The notes under the pieces were generated by a model that was not told where the DNA came from, searched no databases, and worked only from the letters and a program-made list of their open reading frames with translations. A stretch of 64,000 bases of DNA from Streptomyces lydicus (GTDB taxonomy: Bacteria; Actinomycetota; Actinomycetes; Streptomycetales; Streptomycetaceae), in the NCBI RefSeq assembly GCF_004125265.1, contig NZ_RDTE01000003.1, positions 4,340,001 through 4,404,000 on the forward strand, read 5' to 3'. Shown one piece after another: positions 1 through 10,380 of the stretch (positions within the stretch are counted from its first letter, which is position 1; every line of letters starts with the position of its first letter). The position numbers and the translations under genes were made by a program.

Positions 1-159
1 TACTAGGCGCGCGGGCCCGCGAGCAAAGACGTTCCTGCAGCGCAACGTCGGGGGCGGCAGCGCGTTAGAAGTGTCGGGGCCCGTGGCGGCTCGCGTCGTC
101 GTGCGCCCCCGGCGTGTACGTGCCGCGTACCGCCCCGCACTCGCCTCCTGGAGCCTGTG

Positions 160-954
160 ATGCCGCACCGCCGGACGTCAGCACTCTTCTCCGCGGCCGC
201 CAGCGCCGCCACCACGGCCGTGACCCGCCTGGCCGCCACCACGGCCGCCGTCGGCCGTGTGTCCACCACCGCCGCCGTGTCCGTCGTCTCCGTCAGCGCG
301 GCGCTGGTCCTGGCGGTGCCCGCCGCGTCGGCCGCCCCCATCCCGCTGCGGCACCACTGGTCCGGGTGGTCCGGGGGCGGCATCACGGGCGCGGGGCACC
401 ACACGGCCGCCGCTCAGCCCGGCCGCACCGAGCCCGGCCGCACCGAGCACAGCAGACCCGTTGATCACGGCAGACCCGTTGAGGGCGACGCGCCGCTCGA
501 TCACCGCACCACCTCTGCCGGTCACGACGCGCCGCTCGGCCACAACGCGCCGCTCGGCCACGACCTGTCCCCCGGCCGCAGCACACCCCCCGGTCACGGC
601 ACACCGGCTTCCCGCCGCACCCCCGCCGACCACCTCACCGTCACCGTCCACGACTCCGGTTCGGCGGCCACCAACGGCACCTTCGAGCTGTACTGCCACC
701 CGGGCGGCGGCAACCACCGTCACATCAAGGGCGCCTGCGCCAAGCTGGACGGGATGACGAAGTGGGGCAAAGACCCTTTCGCCCCCGTGCCGCAGGGCAT
801 GAACTGCACGATGATGTACGGCGGCCCGGCCACCGCGCATGTCACCGGGACCTGGGCGGGACGGCCCGTCAACGCGGATTTCCGGCGCACCAATGGGTGT
901 GAGATCAACCGCTGGGGCCGGTTCGAACCCCTGCTCCCGTCGACCAGTTCCTGA
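160..954 (+). CDS. Subtilisin-inhibitor (SSI)-like secreted protein with a long linker
   Basis: The last ~100 residues match the Streptomyces subtilisin inhibitor fold: four cysteines in the SSI order (CHPG, CAKL, CTMM, CEIN) and a reactive loop NCTMMYGG aligned to MCPMVYD of SSI, so the P1 residue is probably Met. Family members are secreted inhibitors of subtilisin-like proteases. The start is ATG at 160 with GGAG at 150-153 (in-frame GTG at 157 is the alternative). The signal peptide is unusually long, with a likely cut after AASA near residue 58. Ordinary SSI proteins are ~110 residues mature; here ~100 extra His/Pro/Gly-rich residues with short repeats (DAPLGH, NAPLGH) sit between the signal peptide and the inhibitor domain. 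Inhibitor assignment is firm by motif; the linker's role is unknown. Confidence 0.85.
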   Translation: MPHRRTSALFSAAASAATTAVTRLAATTAAVGRVSTTAAVSVVSVSAALVLAVPAASAAPIPLRHHWSGWSGGGITGAGHHTAAAQPGRTEPGRTEHSRPVDHGRPVEGDAPLDHRTTSAGHDAPLGHNAPLGHDLSPGRSTPPGHGTPASRRTPADHLTVTVHDSGSAATNGTFELYCHPGGGNHRHIKGACAKLDGMTKWGKDPFAPVPQGMNCTMMYGGPATAHVTGTWAGRPVNADFRRTNGCEINRWGRFEPLLPSTSS

Positions 955-1146
955 CCCGGTTCGTGCCCCAGTAGCGCGCCAGGTCAGGATGAGGGGCACA
1001 TGTCGGGCGTGCGGTGAGTCGCACAAGGCCGTGGCATTACCTCCTCGTCATCCGCCTCCGCGCCTGGGGCAAGTGCCCGTAGACTCCATTCCAGCGATCC
1101 GCCACGGTGGGTCGGCAAGGTGCGGTAACAGGGAGGAAGCGTCGTC

Positions 1147-4100
1147 GTGAGCAGCAGGCCATCCCGAGGCGCTGCTCGCCTCGCAGCCATACTCGACGCC
1201 CTCCCCGACGCGCTGTTGCTCGTCAACTGCAACGGCACGGTCGTCAATGCCAACTCCATCGCGCTGGAGACCTTCGAGGCGCCGGGCACGGCCCTGGTGG
1301 GGCGCGGGCTGCTCGATCTGCTGCCCTCCTTCGACTCCAAGCGCATCCCGGGCTCCATGCGGCGCCGGGACGAGGACTCCGAGGGCGGCCGGACGAAGCC
1401 GACCCGCATGGTCGCGCGGCGGACGGACGGGACCGAGCTGCTGGTCGAGGTGACCAGCGCCAACCTGGAGGACGGGCGCACCCCGTACGAGTCCGCCTTC
1501 GAGGCCGCGTACGCCGATCACCGCAACGGCTACACGGGCAACGAGCTGCTGATGCTCGTCGTCCGTGACCTGACCGGGACGCTGGACACCGAGACCGAGC
1601 TGGCCCGCCAGCAGCGGCAGACCGAGATGATCCTGCGGGCCGCGGCCGAGGGTGTGGTCGGGGTCGATGCCGAGGGCAAGGTCGTGCTCGTCAATCCGTC
1701 CGCGGCGCAGATCCTGGGGTTCCGGGCGAGCGAGCTGGGTGGCAAGGAGCTGCACCCGCTGATCCACCACTCGCGGGCGGACGGCTCGGCGCTGCCCTGG
1801 GAGGACACCCCGCTGGCCGACACCCTCAAGTCCGGGCGCAAGCACCGGGTGCGCGGGCAGGCGCTGTGGTCGAAGGACGGGCGGGCGGTGCCCGTCGATC
1901 TGACGACGGCACCGGTACGGGACGGCGATCAGCTCGTCGGTGCGGTGATGACCTTCACCGACCGCCGGGCGTTCGACTCGCTGGCGGCCCGGCACACCCA
2001 GCTGCTGGCGGTGCTCGACCAGGCGCTGCGCGGGCCGCTGGAGGAGCTGAAGGGCGAGCTGGGCACGCTCGCCTCCGACCCGGCCGGCCAGCTCTGGCCC
2101 GAGGCGAACCAGATCCTGCACCACCTCGCGGCCGGCCACGCCCGGATGACGACGCTGGTGGACAACGTCCTGAGCTATCAGCGGCTGGACTCCGGCAAGG
2201 AGAAGCTCAACCGCACGAAGGTTTCGCTGGACGGGGTCGTCGCGGCGGGGGTCGAGGGCGCGATCGAGCTGATCGGTCCCGGCCGGGCGCAGTTCGCGGT
2301 GCATGCGCCGCCGATAGAGGCGACGGTCGACGCGGAGCGGATCGCCCAGGCGCTGTCCCATCTGATCGCGGATGTCGCGGGGGTGGACTCGACGGGCCGG
2401 ATGCCGGCCGGTGAGGCTGCCGTCGGCGGGCGTTCGGGGCCGATTCCCGGCGATTCGACGATCGTGGTGGCGGCGGCCAAGCGCGGTGATGTCGTACGGA
2501 TCGAGGTGCGCGGGCCGTTCGACGGCGGTGACCCGGTCCATGAGCCGATCGTCCGCGGGATCGTGCGGAAGCACGGCGGGCTGATGCAGACGCACGAGGT
2601 GCCCGGCGGCGGGCCCGGTGCGGGCGGCAGTGCGTATGTGCTGGAGCTGCCGGTGGTGGCGGACGGCACGACGGTGGACGGCGCGACGGGCGGCGCGGAG
2701 CGGGCGGACGGGCCGACCGGCAATGAGACGACGGTGATGCCGGTTCCGGCTGCCCATGCGCGGGGCACCCGGGGCAATGCGGCGGACACCGGCGAGGGCG
2801 CGGATACCGGCGAAGGCTCGGGCAAGGGCGATCAGGGGCCGGGCGGCGAGGGCCACGAGGGCGGCGACGAGGGTCGCCCGGGTGGGTCTGGCGGGCCTGG
2901 CGGTTCCGGTGGTCCTGGCGGGTCCGGTGGGACCGGTGGTGGGTCCGGTGGGCCTCTCGGGGGCAGTGGCGGTGGCGCGGAGCGCGGCGTCGTGGTGCCG
3001 GAGCAGGCGCGCGGGGCACAGCCGACCGGCCGTCGCCGTGCGCGGCACCCGGGCGCGGAGCAGGGCACGGAGCACGGCACGCACCCGGGCGGCCCGGCCA
3101 CGGGCGCGGGTCCGGGGGCCGGTATGGCGCACGGTGCCATGGACGACGGTGGGACGGGGACGGGCGGAACGGGTGCCGGGGCGGCGGAAGGCGGCAGCGG
3201 GGCTCATCCGCCGCACGGTGACGGCGCGCCGGGTACGCACGGCGGCCGGCCGGCGGACGGCACGGGGCTGCCGCCGGGCATGACGGGTGCCGAATCCGTA
3301 CCGCCGACCGGACGGCGCCGGGGACGGCAGGACGCCACGGAGGGCGGCGGGCTGCCCGCGCTCCCCGCCGGAACGGGCCGGACCTCGGGACCGGGGCAGC
3401 AGCCGGGACACGGTCCGGTGGCGGGCGCGCAGGGCGGGCCGGCGGCCGGTCCCCAGGGGCCCGCGGCGATGCCGTCGGCCGACGGGCAGGCGTCGGCTCC
3501 GGTCCCGGCACAGGGACCGGTTCCCGCGCAGGGGTCGGTCCCCGTTCAGGGGTCGGTCCCCGTTCAGGGGTCGGTCCCCGTTCAAGGGTCGGCTCCGGTT
3601 CCTGCCCGGGCGCTTCCTGCCCGTCCGCAGATTCCCGGGCAGGCGTCGGCGTCGGGGCAGACTCCGGCTCCGGCACAGACCCCGGCTCCGGGCGGGCCGC
3701 ATGTTCCCGGTCAGGCACCGGCTCCGGGCGGGCCGCAGGGCCTCGGTCCCGTAGCGCCGAGCGGGCGGCGGGCGCGCCGGGCGCTGGCCGAGGCGCCCGA
3801 GCGGTCCGCGCAGGGTGACCGGGAGCGGGCATCGGCGGCCGCCTCCGGGGCGCAGCAGCAGGCTGGTGCGCGTACCGCCTTCGCGCTGCCGCCCGCCGCG
3901 GCGGACCGCACCCCGCAGTCGCTGCCCGCGACCGCCGACCAGGTGCCCGCGCAGGCCGGTCCGCACGAGGCCGCCGCTGGGCAGGAGACCGCCGGTCCCC
4001 AGGACGCCACCGGCACGGGACGCCGTCGGGCGCGCCGGCCGGTGGCCAACGGGCCTGAGCAGGCGATGCCCGGCGGACAGCCGGAATACGCGCTGGAAGC

Positions 4101-5769
4101 GGGCGTCAACTCCGGTGCGGCGCAAGGCGAGTGGGAGGGCGAGCCGACCGGCCGGCGACGGGCCAGACGGGCCGCGGCCGAGGAGCGGGCGGCGGCCGCC
4201 ATGGCCGATTCCGAGTCGTCCGGCACATTCGTCGCGGGCCCGGAGGGGCTGGTGACGCAGCACAACGAGCCGGCCGAGGCGACGGGCACGGCCACCGGCA
4301 CGGCGCCCGGGATCGCCCAGGGTCAGGGCCTGGGTCAGACGCCGGCCCAGACGCCGGCCCAGGCCCCGGTCCCGGCTCCGGGCCCGACCGCGAGTGCACC
4401 TCAGGCGCCCAGCGCCCCCGCCCCCACCGGCCGTCGGCGCGGTCGCCCCAGCCCCGCCGAGGAAGCCGCGGGGCAGGCGCCCGTACCCCCGCAGGGCGGC
4501 CCCGCCGCCGCCCCGCACCGTCAGCCGCTGCCGCCCGCCGCCGAGGACGACGCGCACGCCGCGGGGCACTCCCACGGGCGGGCGTTCAGCGTGCGCACGC
4601 TCGGGCAGGGCGTGCCGTTCACCCAGCAGATCGCCGACCAGCAGCGCGCACAGATGCCGCCGGCCAGCACGCCGCCCGGCAGTCCGCCGCCCGGCAGCAC
4701 CCCGCCCGGCGGTACGTCCGCGGGTTCGGGCCGCCGCCGTAAGCTCGCCGCGCCGCCACAGGAGGGCGCGGCCGCCGGGTCGATGCCGGCCGAGGCGCGT
4801 CCGCACCCCGGTGGACCGCAGCCGCAGCCTCAGCAACAGCAGCCCGGACCGCCGGCGCCGCACCAGGCCCCCGCCCAGCCGCAGTCCCCGCCGCAGCCGC
4901 AGCCGCATCTGATGGACGCCGGCGAGGGGCGGGCCTTTGCCATCTCCGCGCCCGACGAGGGCAGCGAGGGCCCCGAGCCGCTGGACGGCCCGAACGGCGT
5001 CATAGAGGTGATGGACCGTCAGCCCATGCCGATGGACGACGAGTTGCCGCCGGAGCCGCTGGACAATCCGCGCCGGCTGCTGGTCTGGCCGGCGCCGGAC
5101 GTCGCCACCCAGCAGGCGCTCAGCGACCGCGGCTACCGCCCCGTCATCGTCAACTCCCGCGAAGAGGTGGACGCCCAGATCGCCGCGTACCCTGCGGCGC
5201 TCTTCGTCGACCCGCTGACCGGGCCGATCACCCGCACCGCGCTGCAGTCACTGCGCCAGGCGGCGGGGGCGGCCGAGGTCCCGGTGCTGGTGACCGCCGG
5301 TCTGGGGCAGGCCACCCGGGAGGCCGCGTACGGCGCCGACCCGGCGGTCCTGCTCAAGGCGCTGGCCCCGCGCGACAGCGATGTCCACCCGGCACGGGTG
5401 CTGCTGATCGAGGAGAACGACGCCATCGCGGGCGCTCTCACCACCTCGCTGGAGCGGCGCGGGATGCAGGTCGCACGGGCCGGCGGCGACGCCGACGCGG
5501 TCACCCTCGCGACCCAGATGCGGCCGAATCTGGTGGTGATGGACCTGATGCAGGTACGCCGCCGGCGGGCCGGGATCGTCGACTGGCTGCGCGCCAACGG
5601 CCTGCTCGACCACACGCCGCTGGTCGTCTACACCTCCGCCGACATGGACCCGGCGCAGCTGCCGCGGCTGGCGGCCGGCGAGACGGTGCTCTTCCTCGCG
5701 GAGCGCTCCACGAGCGCCGAGGTGCAGGCCCGGATCGTCGACCTGCTCGCCAAGATCGGCACGAACTGA
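1147..5769 (+). CDS. Large PAS / degenerate histidine kinase / tandem receiver-like protein
   Basis: 1540 residues. Order: PAS-like domain (~10-150), second PAS (~155-275, with VLVNPSAAQILGF), a DHp-like helix pair (~280-360), an ATPase-like module (~365-515), a ~775-residue Gly/Pro/Ala-rich disordered region, and two receiver-like domains (~1310-1405 and ~1415-1535). The kinase core looks dead: the H-box reads QALRGPLEEL instead of SHELRTPL, and the N-box region ALSHLIADVAG lacks the conserved Asn. The second receiver keeps an Asp in VVMDLM; the first is degenerate. The disordered part holds seven copies of a basic motif (T/S)GRRRxR and a hexapeptide repeat QGSVPV. GTG start with GGGAGGAAG upstream. 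Likely a scaffold or signal integrator rather than an active kinase (inference). Confidence 0.7.
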   Translation: MSSRPSRGAARLAAILDALPDALLLVNCNGTVVNANSIALETFEAPGTALVGRGLLDLLPSFDSKRIPGSMRRRDEDSEGGRTKPTRMVARRTDGTELLVEVTSANLEDGRTPYESAFEAAYADHRNGYTGNELLMLVVRDLTGTLDTETELARQQRQTEMILRAAAEGVVGVDAEGKVVLVNPSAAQILGFRASELGGKELHPLIHHSRADGSALPWEDTPLADTLKSGRKHRVRGQALWSKDGRAVPVDLTTAPVRDGDQLVGAVMTFTDRRAFDSLAARHTQLLAVLDQALRGPLEELKGELGTLASDPAGQLWPEANQILHHLAAGHARMTTLVDNVLSYQRLDSGKEKLNRTKVSLDGVVAAGVEGAIELIGPGRAQFAVHAPPIEATVDAERIAQALSHLIADVAGVDSTGRMPAGEAAVGGRSGPIPGDSTIVVAAAKRGDVVRIEVRGPFDGGDPVHEPIVRGIVRKHGGLMQTHEVPGGGPGAGGSAYVLELPVVADGTTVDGATGGAERADGPTGNETTVMPVPAAHARGTRGNAADTGEGADTGEGSGKGDQGPGGEGHEGGDEGRPGGSGGPGGSGGPGGSGGTGGGSGGPLGGSGGGAERGVVVPEQARGAQPTGRRRARHPGAEQGTEHGTHPGGPATGAGPGAGMAHGAMDDGGTGTGGTGAGAAEGGSGAHPPHGDGAPGTHGGRPADGTGLPPGMTGAESVPPTGRRRGRQDATEGGGLPALPAGTGRTSGPGQQPGHGPVAGAQGGPAAGPQGPAAMPSADGQASAPVPAQGPVPAQGSVPVQGSVPVQGSVPVQGSAPVPARALPARPQIPGQASASGQTPAPAQTPAPGGPHVPGQAPAPGGPQGLGPVAPSGRRARRALAEAPERSAQGDRERASAAASGAQQQAGARTAFALPPAAADRTPQSLPATADQVPAQAGPHEAAAGQETAGPQDATGTGRRRARRPVANGPEQAMPGGQPEYALEAGVNSGAAQGEWEGEPTGRRRARRAAAEERAAAAMADSESSGTFVAGPEGLVTQHNEPAEATGTATGTAPGIAQGQGLGQTPAQTPAQAPVPAPGPTASAPQAPSAPAPTGRRRGRPSPAEEAAGQAPVPPQGGPAAAPHRQPLPPAAEDDAHAAGHSHGRAFSVRTLGQGVPFTQQIADQQRAQMPPASTPPGSPPPGSTPPGGTSAGSGRRRKLAAPPQEGAAAGSMPAEARPHPGGPQPQPQQQQPGPPAPHQAPAQPQSPPQPQPHLMDAGEGRAFAISAPDEGSEGPEPLDGPNGVIEVMDRQPMPMDDELPPEPLDNPRRLLVWPAPDVATQQALSDRGYRPVIVNSREEVDAQIAAYPAALFVDPLTGPITRTALQSLRQAAGAAEVPVLVTAGLGQATREAAYGADPAVLLKALAPRDSDVHPARVLLIEENDAIAGALTTSLERRGMQVARAGGDADAVTLATQMRPNLVVMDLMQVRRRRAGIVDWLRANGLLDHTPLVVYTSADMDPAQLPRLAAGETVLFLAERSTSAEVQARIVDLLAKIGTN
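3511..3600 (+). repeat. Five tandem 18-bp units inside the large PAS protein
   Basis: Five in-frame 18-bp units encode QG-x-VP-x hexapeptides (mostly QGSVPV). The middle three are identical at DNA level, so copy number probably varies between strains. Confidence 0.9.
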
Positions 5770-5879
5770 ACTGACCGCGGTGGGCCATGGGCGGCACTGA
5801 GCTGAACTGACCGCGGCGGGCGGCGCGGTGGGCGGCGGCCGGATGCCCCTGCCGCCGCCGTCGCCCGGCCGCCTCCGGC

Positions 5880-7532
<1,653 letters not shown>

Positions 7533-7587
7533 AGAACCTCCCGAGGGTGCCGTCGCCGCATCGCGACCGGTGGAGACGATTCTGCGC

Positions 7588-7605
7588 ACATACCAAGCGG
7601 TATGT
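7588..7605. promoter_or_regulatory. Palindromic operator candidate upstream of acyl-CoA synthetase
   Basis: ACATACC-AAGC-GGTATGT is a perfect 7-bp inverted repeat 56 bp upstream of the synthetase start. TetR-family regulators of fatty-acid genes in actinobacteria commonly bind sites of this shape, so it is a plausible operator. The region 7533-7898 otherwise contains only the promoter regions of the two divergent genes. Confidence 0.55.
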
Positions 7606-7898
7606 CACTACCCGGCGGTAACGCCGCCGCCGACGGCCGTAGCACAGCCGCGGGACCGGCCTCCGGCCGAAGGCCGCACTTCGGCCGGATTCCGCTTCCG
7701 GGTGCCGCGCCCCCCCCCCGGCCCCGCCGGGTCCCGACGCCCTCGCTCCCGGCTTCACGACCACGTCAGAGAGCTCGCGGACCCCTGTGACACCCCTTAT
7801 GCCGTCGAATCGAACAACGTAGAAGTTTTTCCGAAAATAGGTCGCACCGGTGATCGATCCTTTGTACCGTCAGACACCTACCGAACGGGGGGATCTCC

Positions 7899-8300
7899 AT
7901 GATTCGTCGCGCCTCACTGGCCGCCGCCGCGTGTGCGGCCGTCGGCGTCTCGCTTCTCACGGTTCCGGCTCACGCGGCCGGAACCCAGGCGGTGGCGTCG
8001 GGGTCGGACCATGTCAAGTGCACCAGCATGAGCAACGGTCAGCTCTGCATCGTCATGAACAGCCGGCCCCAGTCCATCGACATCATCTACACCAAGAAGT
8101 CCGGCTCGGACATCAAGGCGCAGCTCGGCTACCGCATGAGCGGTTCCTCGTCGTACGCCGGGCTGGAGACCATCAGCAAGGGCGACCGGGCCACCCAGAC
8201 CTGGAACATGAGCTGGCCCTGCAAGAGCGCCGTCGGCCTGATCAAGGTCCAGGGGCAGGGGACCTTCGAGACCCCGTCGGCGACGTTCCCGGGCTGCTGA
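7899..8300 (+). CDS. Small secreted protein of unknown function
   Basis: 133 residues with a clear Sec signal peptide (MIRRASLAAAACAAVGVSLL, cut near AHA at 24-26) and a mature part of ~105 residues containing four cysteines (CTSM, LCIV, WPCK and a C-terminal Cys), suggesting two disulfides. GGGGGGA precedes the ATG by 6 nt. The gene stands alone, followed by a strong terminator. No family recognised; similar small secreted proteins are common in Streptomyces. Confidence 0.8.
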   Translation: MIRRASLAAAACAAVGVSLLTVPAHAAGTQAVASGSDHVKCTSMSNGQLCIVMNSRPQSIDIIYTKKSGSDIKAQLGYRMSGSSSYAGLETISKGDRATQTWNMSWPCKSAVGLIKVQGQGTFETPSATFPGC

Positions 8301-8327
8301 CGAGGTAGCACAGGACAGCCACAGGAA

Positions 8328-8353
8328 GGGGCCCGCCGGAAGCGGGCCCCTTT
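8328..8353. terminator. Hairpin terminator between convergent genes
   Basis: GGGGCCCGC / GCGGGCCCC, a 9-bp perfect stem with a 5-nt loop followed by TTT, lies between the secreted protein gene (+) and the convergent OsaC-like gene (-). Confidence 0.85.
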
Positions 8354-8382
8354 CGGCTGTCCGCACGCGCCCGCCGGCCGCG

Positions 8383-10257
8383 TCACGGGCGCCGGTCGGC
8401 CGCCGGGGTCACCGCCTGGAGGACCAGCACCGACAGGTCGTCCTCGACGGGCCCGGTGCCGAAGTCGTGGGCGGCGCGGCGTACGTGTTCGGCGAGGGCC
8501 TTGGCGCCCAGGCCCATGCCGTCGCGCATCACCTCGATCAGGCCGTCGTTGTCGTCCAACTGCCAGTTGCCGCAGCGGCGTTCGGTGACGCCGTCGGTGA
8601 CGCACAGCAGCGTCTCGCCGGGGGCGAGGGCGAAGGAGCTGGCGTGGAATTCGGTGCCCTCGTCGATGCCGAGCAGCATCTGGGGGTCGGAGGCCGGCTC
8701 CACGGAGCCGTCGACGAACATGTGCAGCGGTGGCGGGTGGCCGGCGCTGGCGACCGTGCAGCGGGCGCCGGGGACGCCCTGATCGACCTCCAGCTCCCCG
8801 TACAGCAGGCTCAGGAAGCGGGAGGTGGCCTGCTCGCCGCCCAGTTCCACCGCCTCCGCGCTCTCCTCGGCCATGGCCAGATTGAGCCTGCCGAGCACCG
8901 ACTCGACGCCATGGCCCTCGCGGGCCAGCAGCCGCACCAGATGGCGGGCCAGTCCGGTGACGGACATCGCCTCGGGGTCCTTGCCCTGGACGTCCCCGAG
9001 CAGGAAGCACCAGCGGCGGTCGCCCATCGGGAAGACGTCGTAGAAGTCGCCGCCGACGGTCTGCCCCTCGCCGTGCGGCTCATAGACGATCGCGGTGTCG
9101 ACGCCGGGGATGCTGGCGAGCGTGGCGGGCAGCTGCCGGCGCTGGAGCGCCAGGCTGATCGTGGTCTGCCGGGTGTACTGGCGGGCGGTGAACACGGCCT
9201 GGGCGACCCGGCGTGCCACGTCCTCGACCATCCGCACCACGGTGTCGGTCATCTGGAGGTGCCCCGCCCGGCCGAGCAGCAGCATGCCCTGGTCGGTGTC
9301 GCGGGCGACCAGGGGGAAGGCGAGCGCGGAACCGCCCGAGGGGGCCGCACCGGCGCATTCCGGCCAGGGCCAGGGGTTGCCGGCGGTGCGGATGATGTCG
9401 GACGGCGGGTCCCGTTCCAGCTCCGCGCGCAGGGGGGTGATCCGCCGCTCGTCGATGTGCCAGACCCGCGACAGCTGCACCCCGCCGCCCTCCGTGGTGA
9501 GCCAGATGGCGCACCAGTCGGCGAGCCGGGGCACCAGCAGCTGGGCGGCGAGCGCGGTGACCATGTCCTGGTCGAGCTGCCCGGCCAGCAGTTCGCTGGT
9601 CTCGGCGAGGAAGGACGGGCCGCCGCGGTCGGCCCATTCGGCGGCGAACCCGTGCGGGCGGGTGCGCGGGGTCGCGGGGTGGGCGAGGCGTACGGGAGGC
9701 TCGGGACCGCGCGACTCGCGGTGCGGCGCGGCGGGCGCGGCGCGGGCGCGCAGCGGCTCGCCCTCGGTGGACTCCAGGCGGAACCAGACGGTCTTCACCG
9801 CATGGCGGTAGGTCACGCCCCAGGACTCCGCGAGGGCGCTCACCAGCTGGAGTCCGAATCCCGGCTCTCCGGTGCGGGCGTCGACCCCGCCGCGTACCCC
9901 CCGGGCGGGATGGCGGTCGGAGACCTCCACCACGACGCTCACCTTGGCCGGGCGGCGCTCCCCGTCGCTCTCGGCGGCCGCCGGCCCGTCGTGCTCCAGG
10001 CGGCAGGTCACGTCGATATCGGTACCGGCGTACATCACGGCGTTGGTGACCAGCTCGCTGGTGAGCAGGACGGCATCGTGGATGAGCTCGGCGCTGATCG
10101 CCGCCGCACCGGGCCCTGCCGTGGCGGGCGGGGCCGTCGCCCGCTCGGTGAGCAGCGCGCGCACGAATTTGCGTGCGCCGGCGGCCGCGAGCTGGTTCGC
10201 GGGCAGCCCTTTCCGGGACACGGATTCCGTCGTGTACGGGGAGGACAGCGCTACCAC
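8383..10257 (-). CDS. OsaC-like RsbW-type ATPase / GAF / SpoIIE phosphatase
   Basis: 624 residues. Residues ~20-160 form an RsbW-like anti-sigma ATPase domain (SELVTNAVMYAG, GFGLQLVSALAESWG); ~225-375 looks like GAF; ~395-615 is a SpoIIE/PP2C phosphatase (GGDFYDVF, LLGDVQGKDPEA, ASAGHPPPL, LCVTDGVTERR, EDDLSVLVL). Proteins of this make-up switch alternative sigma factors by phosphorylating and dephosphorylating anti-sigma antagonists. It is divergent from a HAMP-repeat hybrid kinase and its receiver partner, the same arrangement as osaC next to osaAB in S. coelicolor, where OsaC helps return sigma-B activity to base level after osmotic stress. GTG start with AGGGGG 4 nt upstream. Orthology is inferred from domains and position, not checked. 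Confidence 0.82.
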   Translation of the reverse strand: MVALSSPYTTESVSRKGLPANQLAAAGARKFVRALLTERATAPPATAGPGAAAISAELIHDAVLLTSELVTNAVMYAGTDIDVTCRLEHDGPAAAESDGERRPAKVSVVVEVSDRHPARGVRGGVDARTGEPGFGLQLVSALAESWGVTYRHAVKTVWFRLESTEGEPLRARAAPAAPHRESRGPEPPVRLAHPATPRTRPHGFAAEWADRGGPSFLAETSELLAGQLDQDMVTALAAQLLVPRLADWCAIWLTTEGGGVQLSRVWHIDERRITPLRAELERDPPSDIIRTAGNPWPWPECAGAAPSGGSALAFPLVARDTDQGMLLLGRAGHLQMTDTVVRMVEDVARRVAQAVFTARQYTRQTTISLALQRRQLPATLASIPGVDTAIVYEPHGEGQTVGGDFYDVFPMGDRRWCFLLGDVQGKDPEAMSVTGLARHLVRLLAREGHGVESVLGRLNLAMAEESAEAVELGGEQATSRFLSLLYGELEVDQGVPGARCTVASAGHPPPLHMFVDGSVEPASDPQMLLGIDEGTEFHASSFALAPGETLLCVTDGVTERRCGNWQLDDNDGLIEVMRDGMGLGAKALAEHVRRAAHDFGTGPVEDDLSVLVLQAVTPAADRRP

Positions 10258-10380
10258 TGCGCCCCCTGAATATGCCGGGAAAAACTCATTACAAGCGCTT
10301 TATACTATGTCATATCTGCCCAAATGGATCACCCTGCTCGACCGGCTTCTCCGCAACGATCATTGGGGGGATGGTGTGCC
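10258..10380. promoter_or_regulatory. Divergent promoter region between OsaC-like and OsaA-like genes
   Basis: A 123-bp spacer with an AT-rich core (about 10278-10325), unusual for its surroundings, includes TATACT as a possible -10 element towards the kinase gene. No convincing -35 partner was found, so the responsible sigma factor is open. Confidence 0.45.

Noticed and set aside
1048-4908. Very long antisense open frame (over 1,200 codons) opposite the PAS protein gene
   Set aside because: Low-complexity Arg/Gly/Pro translation typical of the mirror frame of a high-GC gene; no domains and no ribosome site.
8467-10269. 600-codon plus-strand frame opposite the OsaC-like gene
   Set aside because: The minus strand has clear ATPase and phosphatase motifs; the plus product is only composition-driven.
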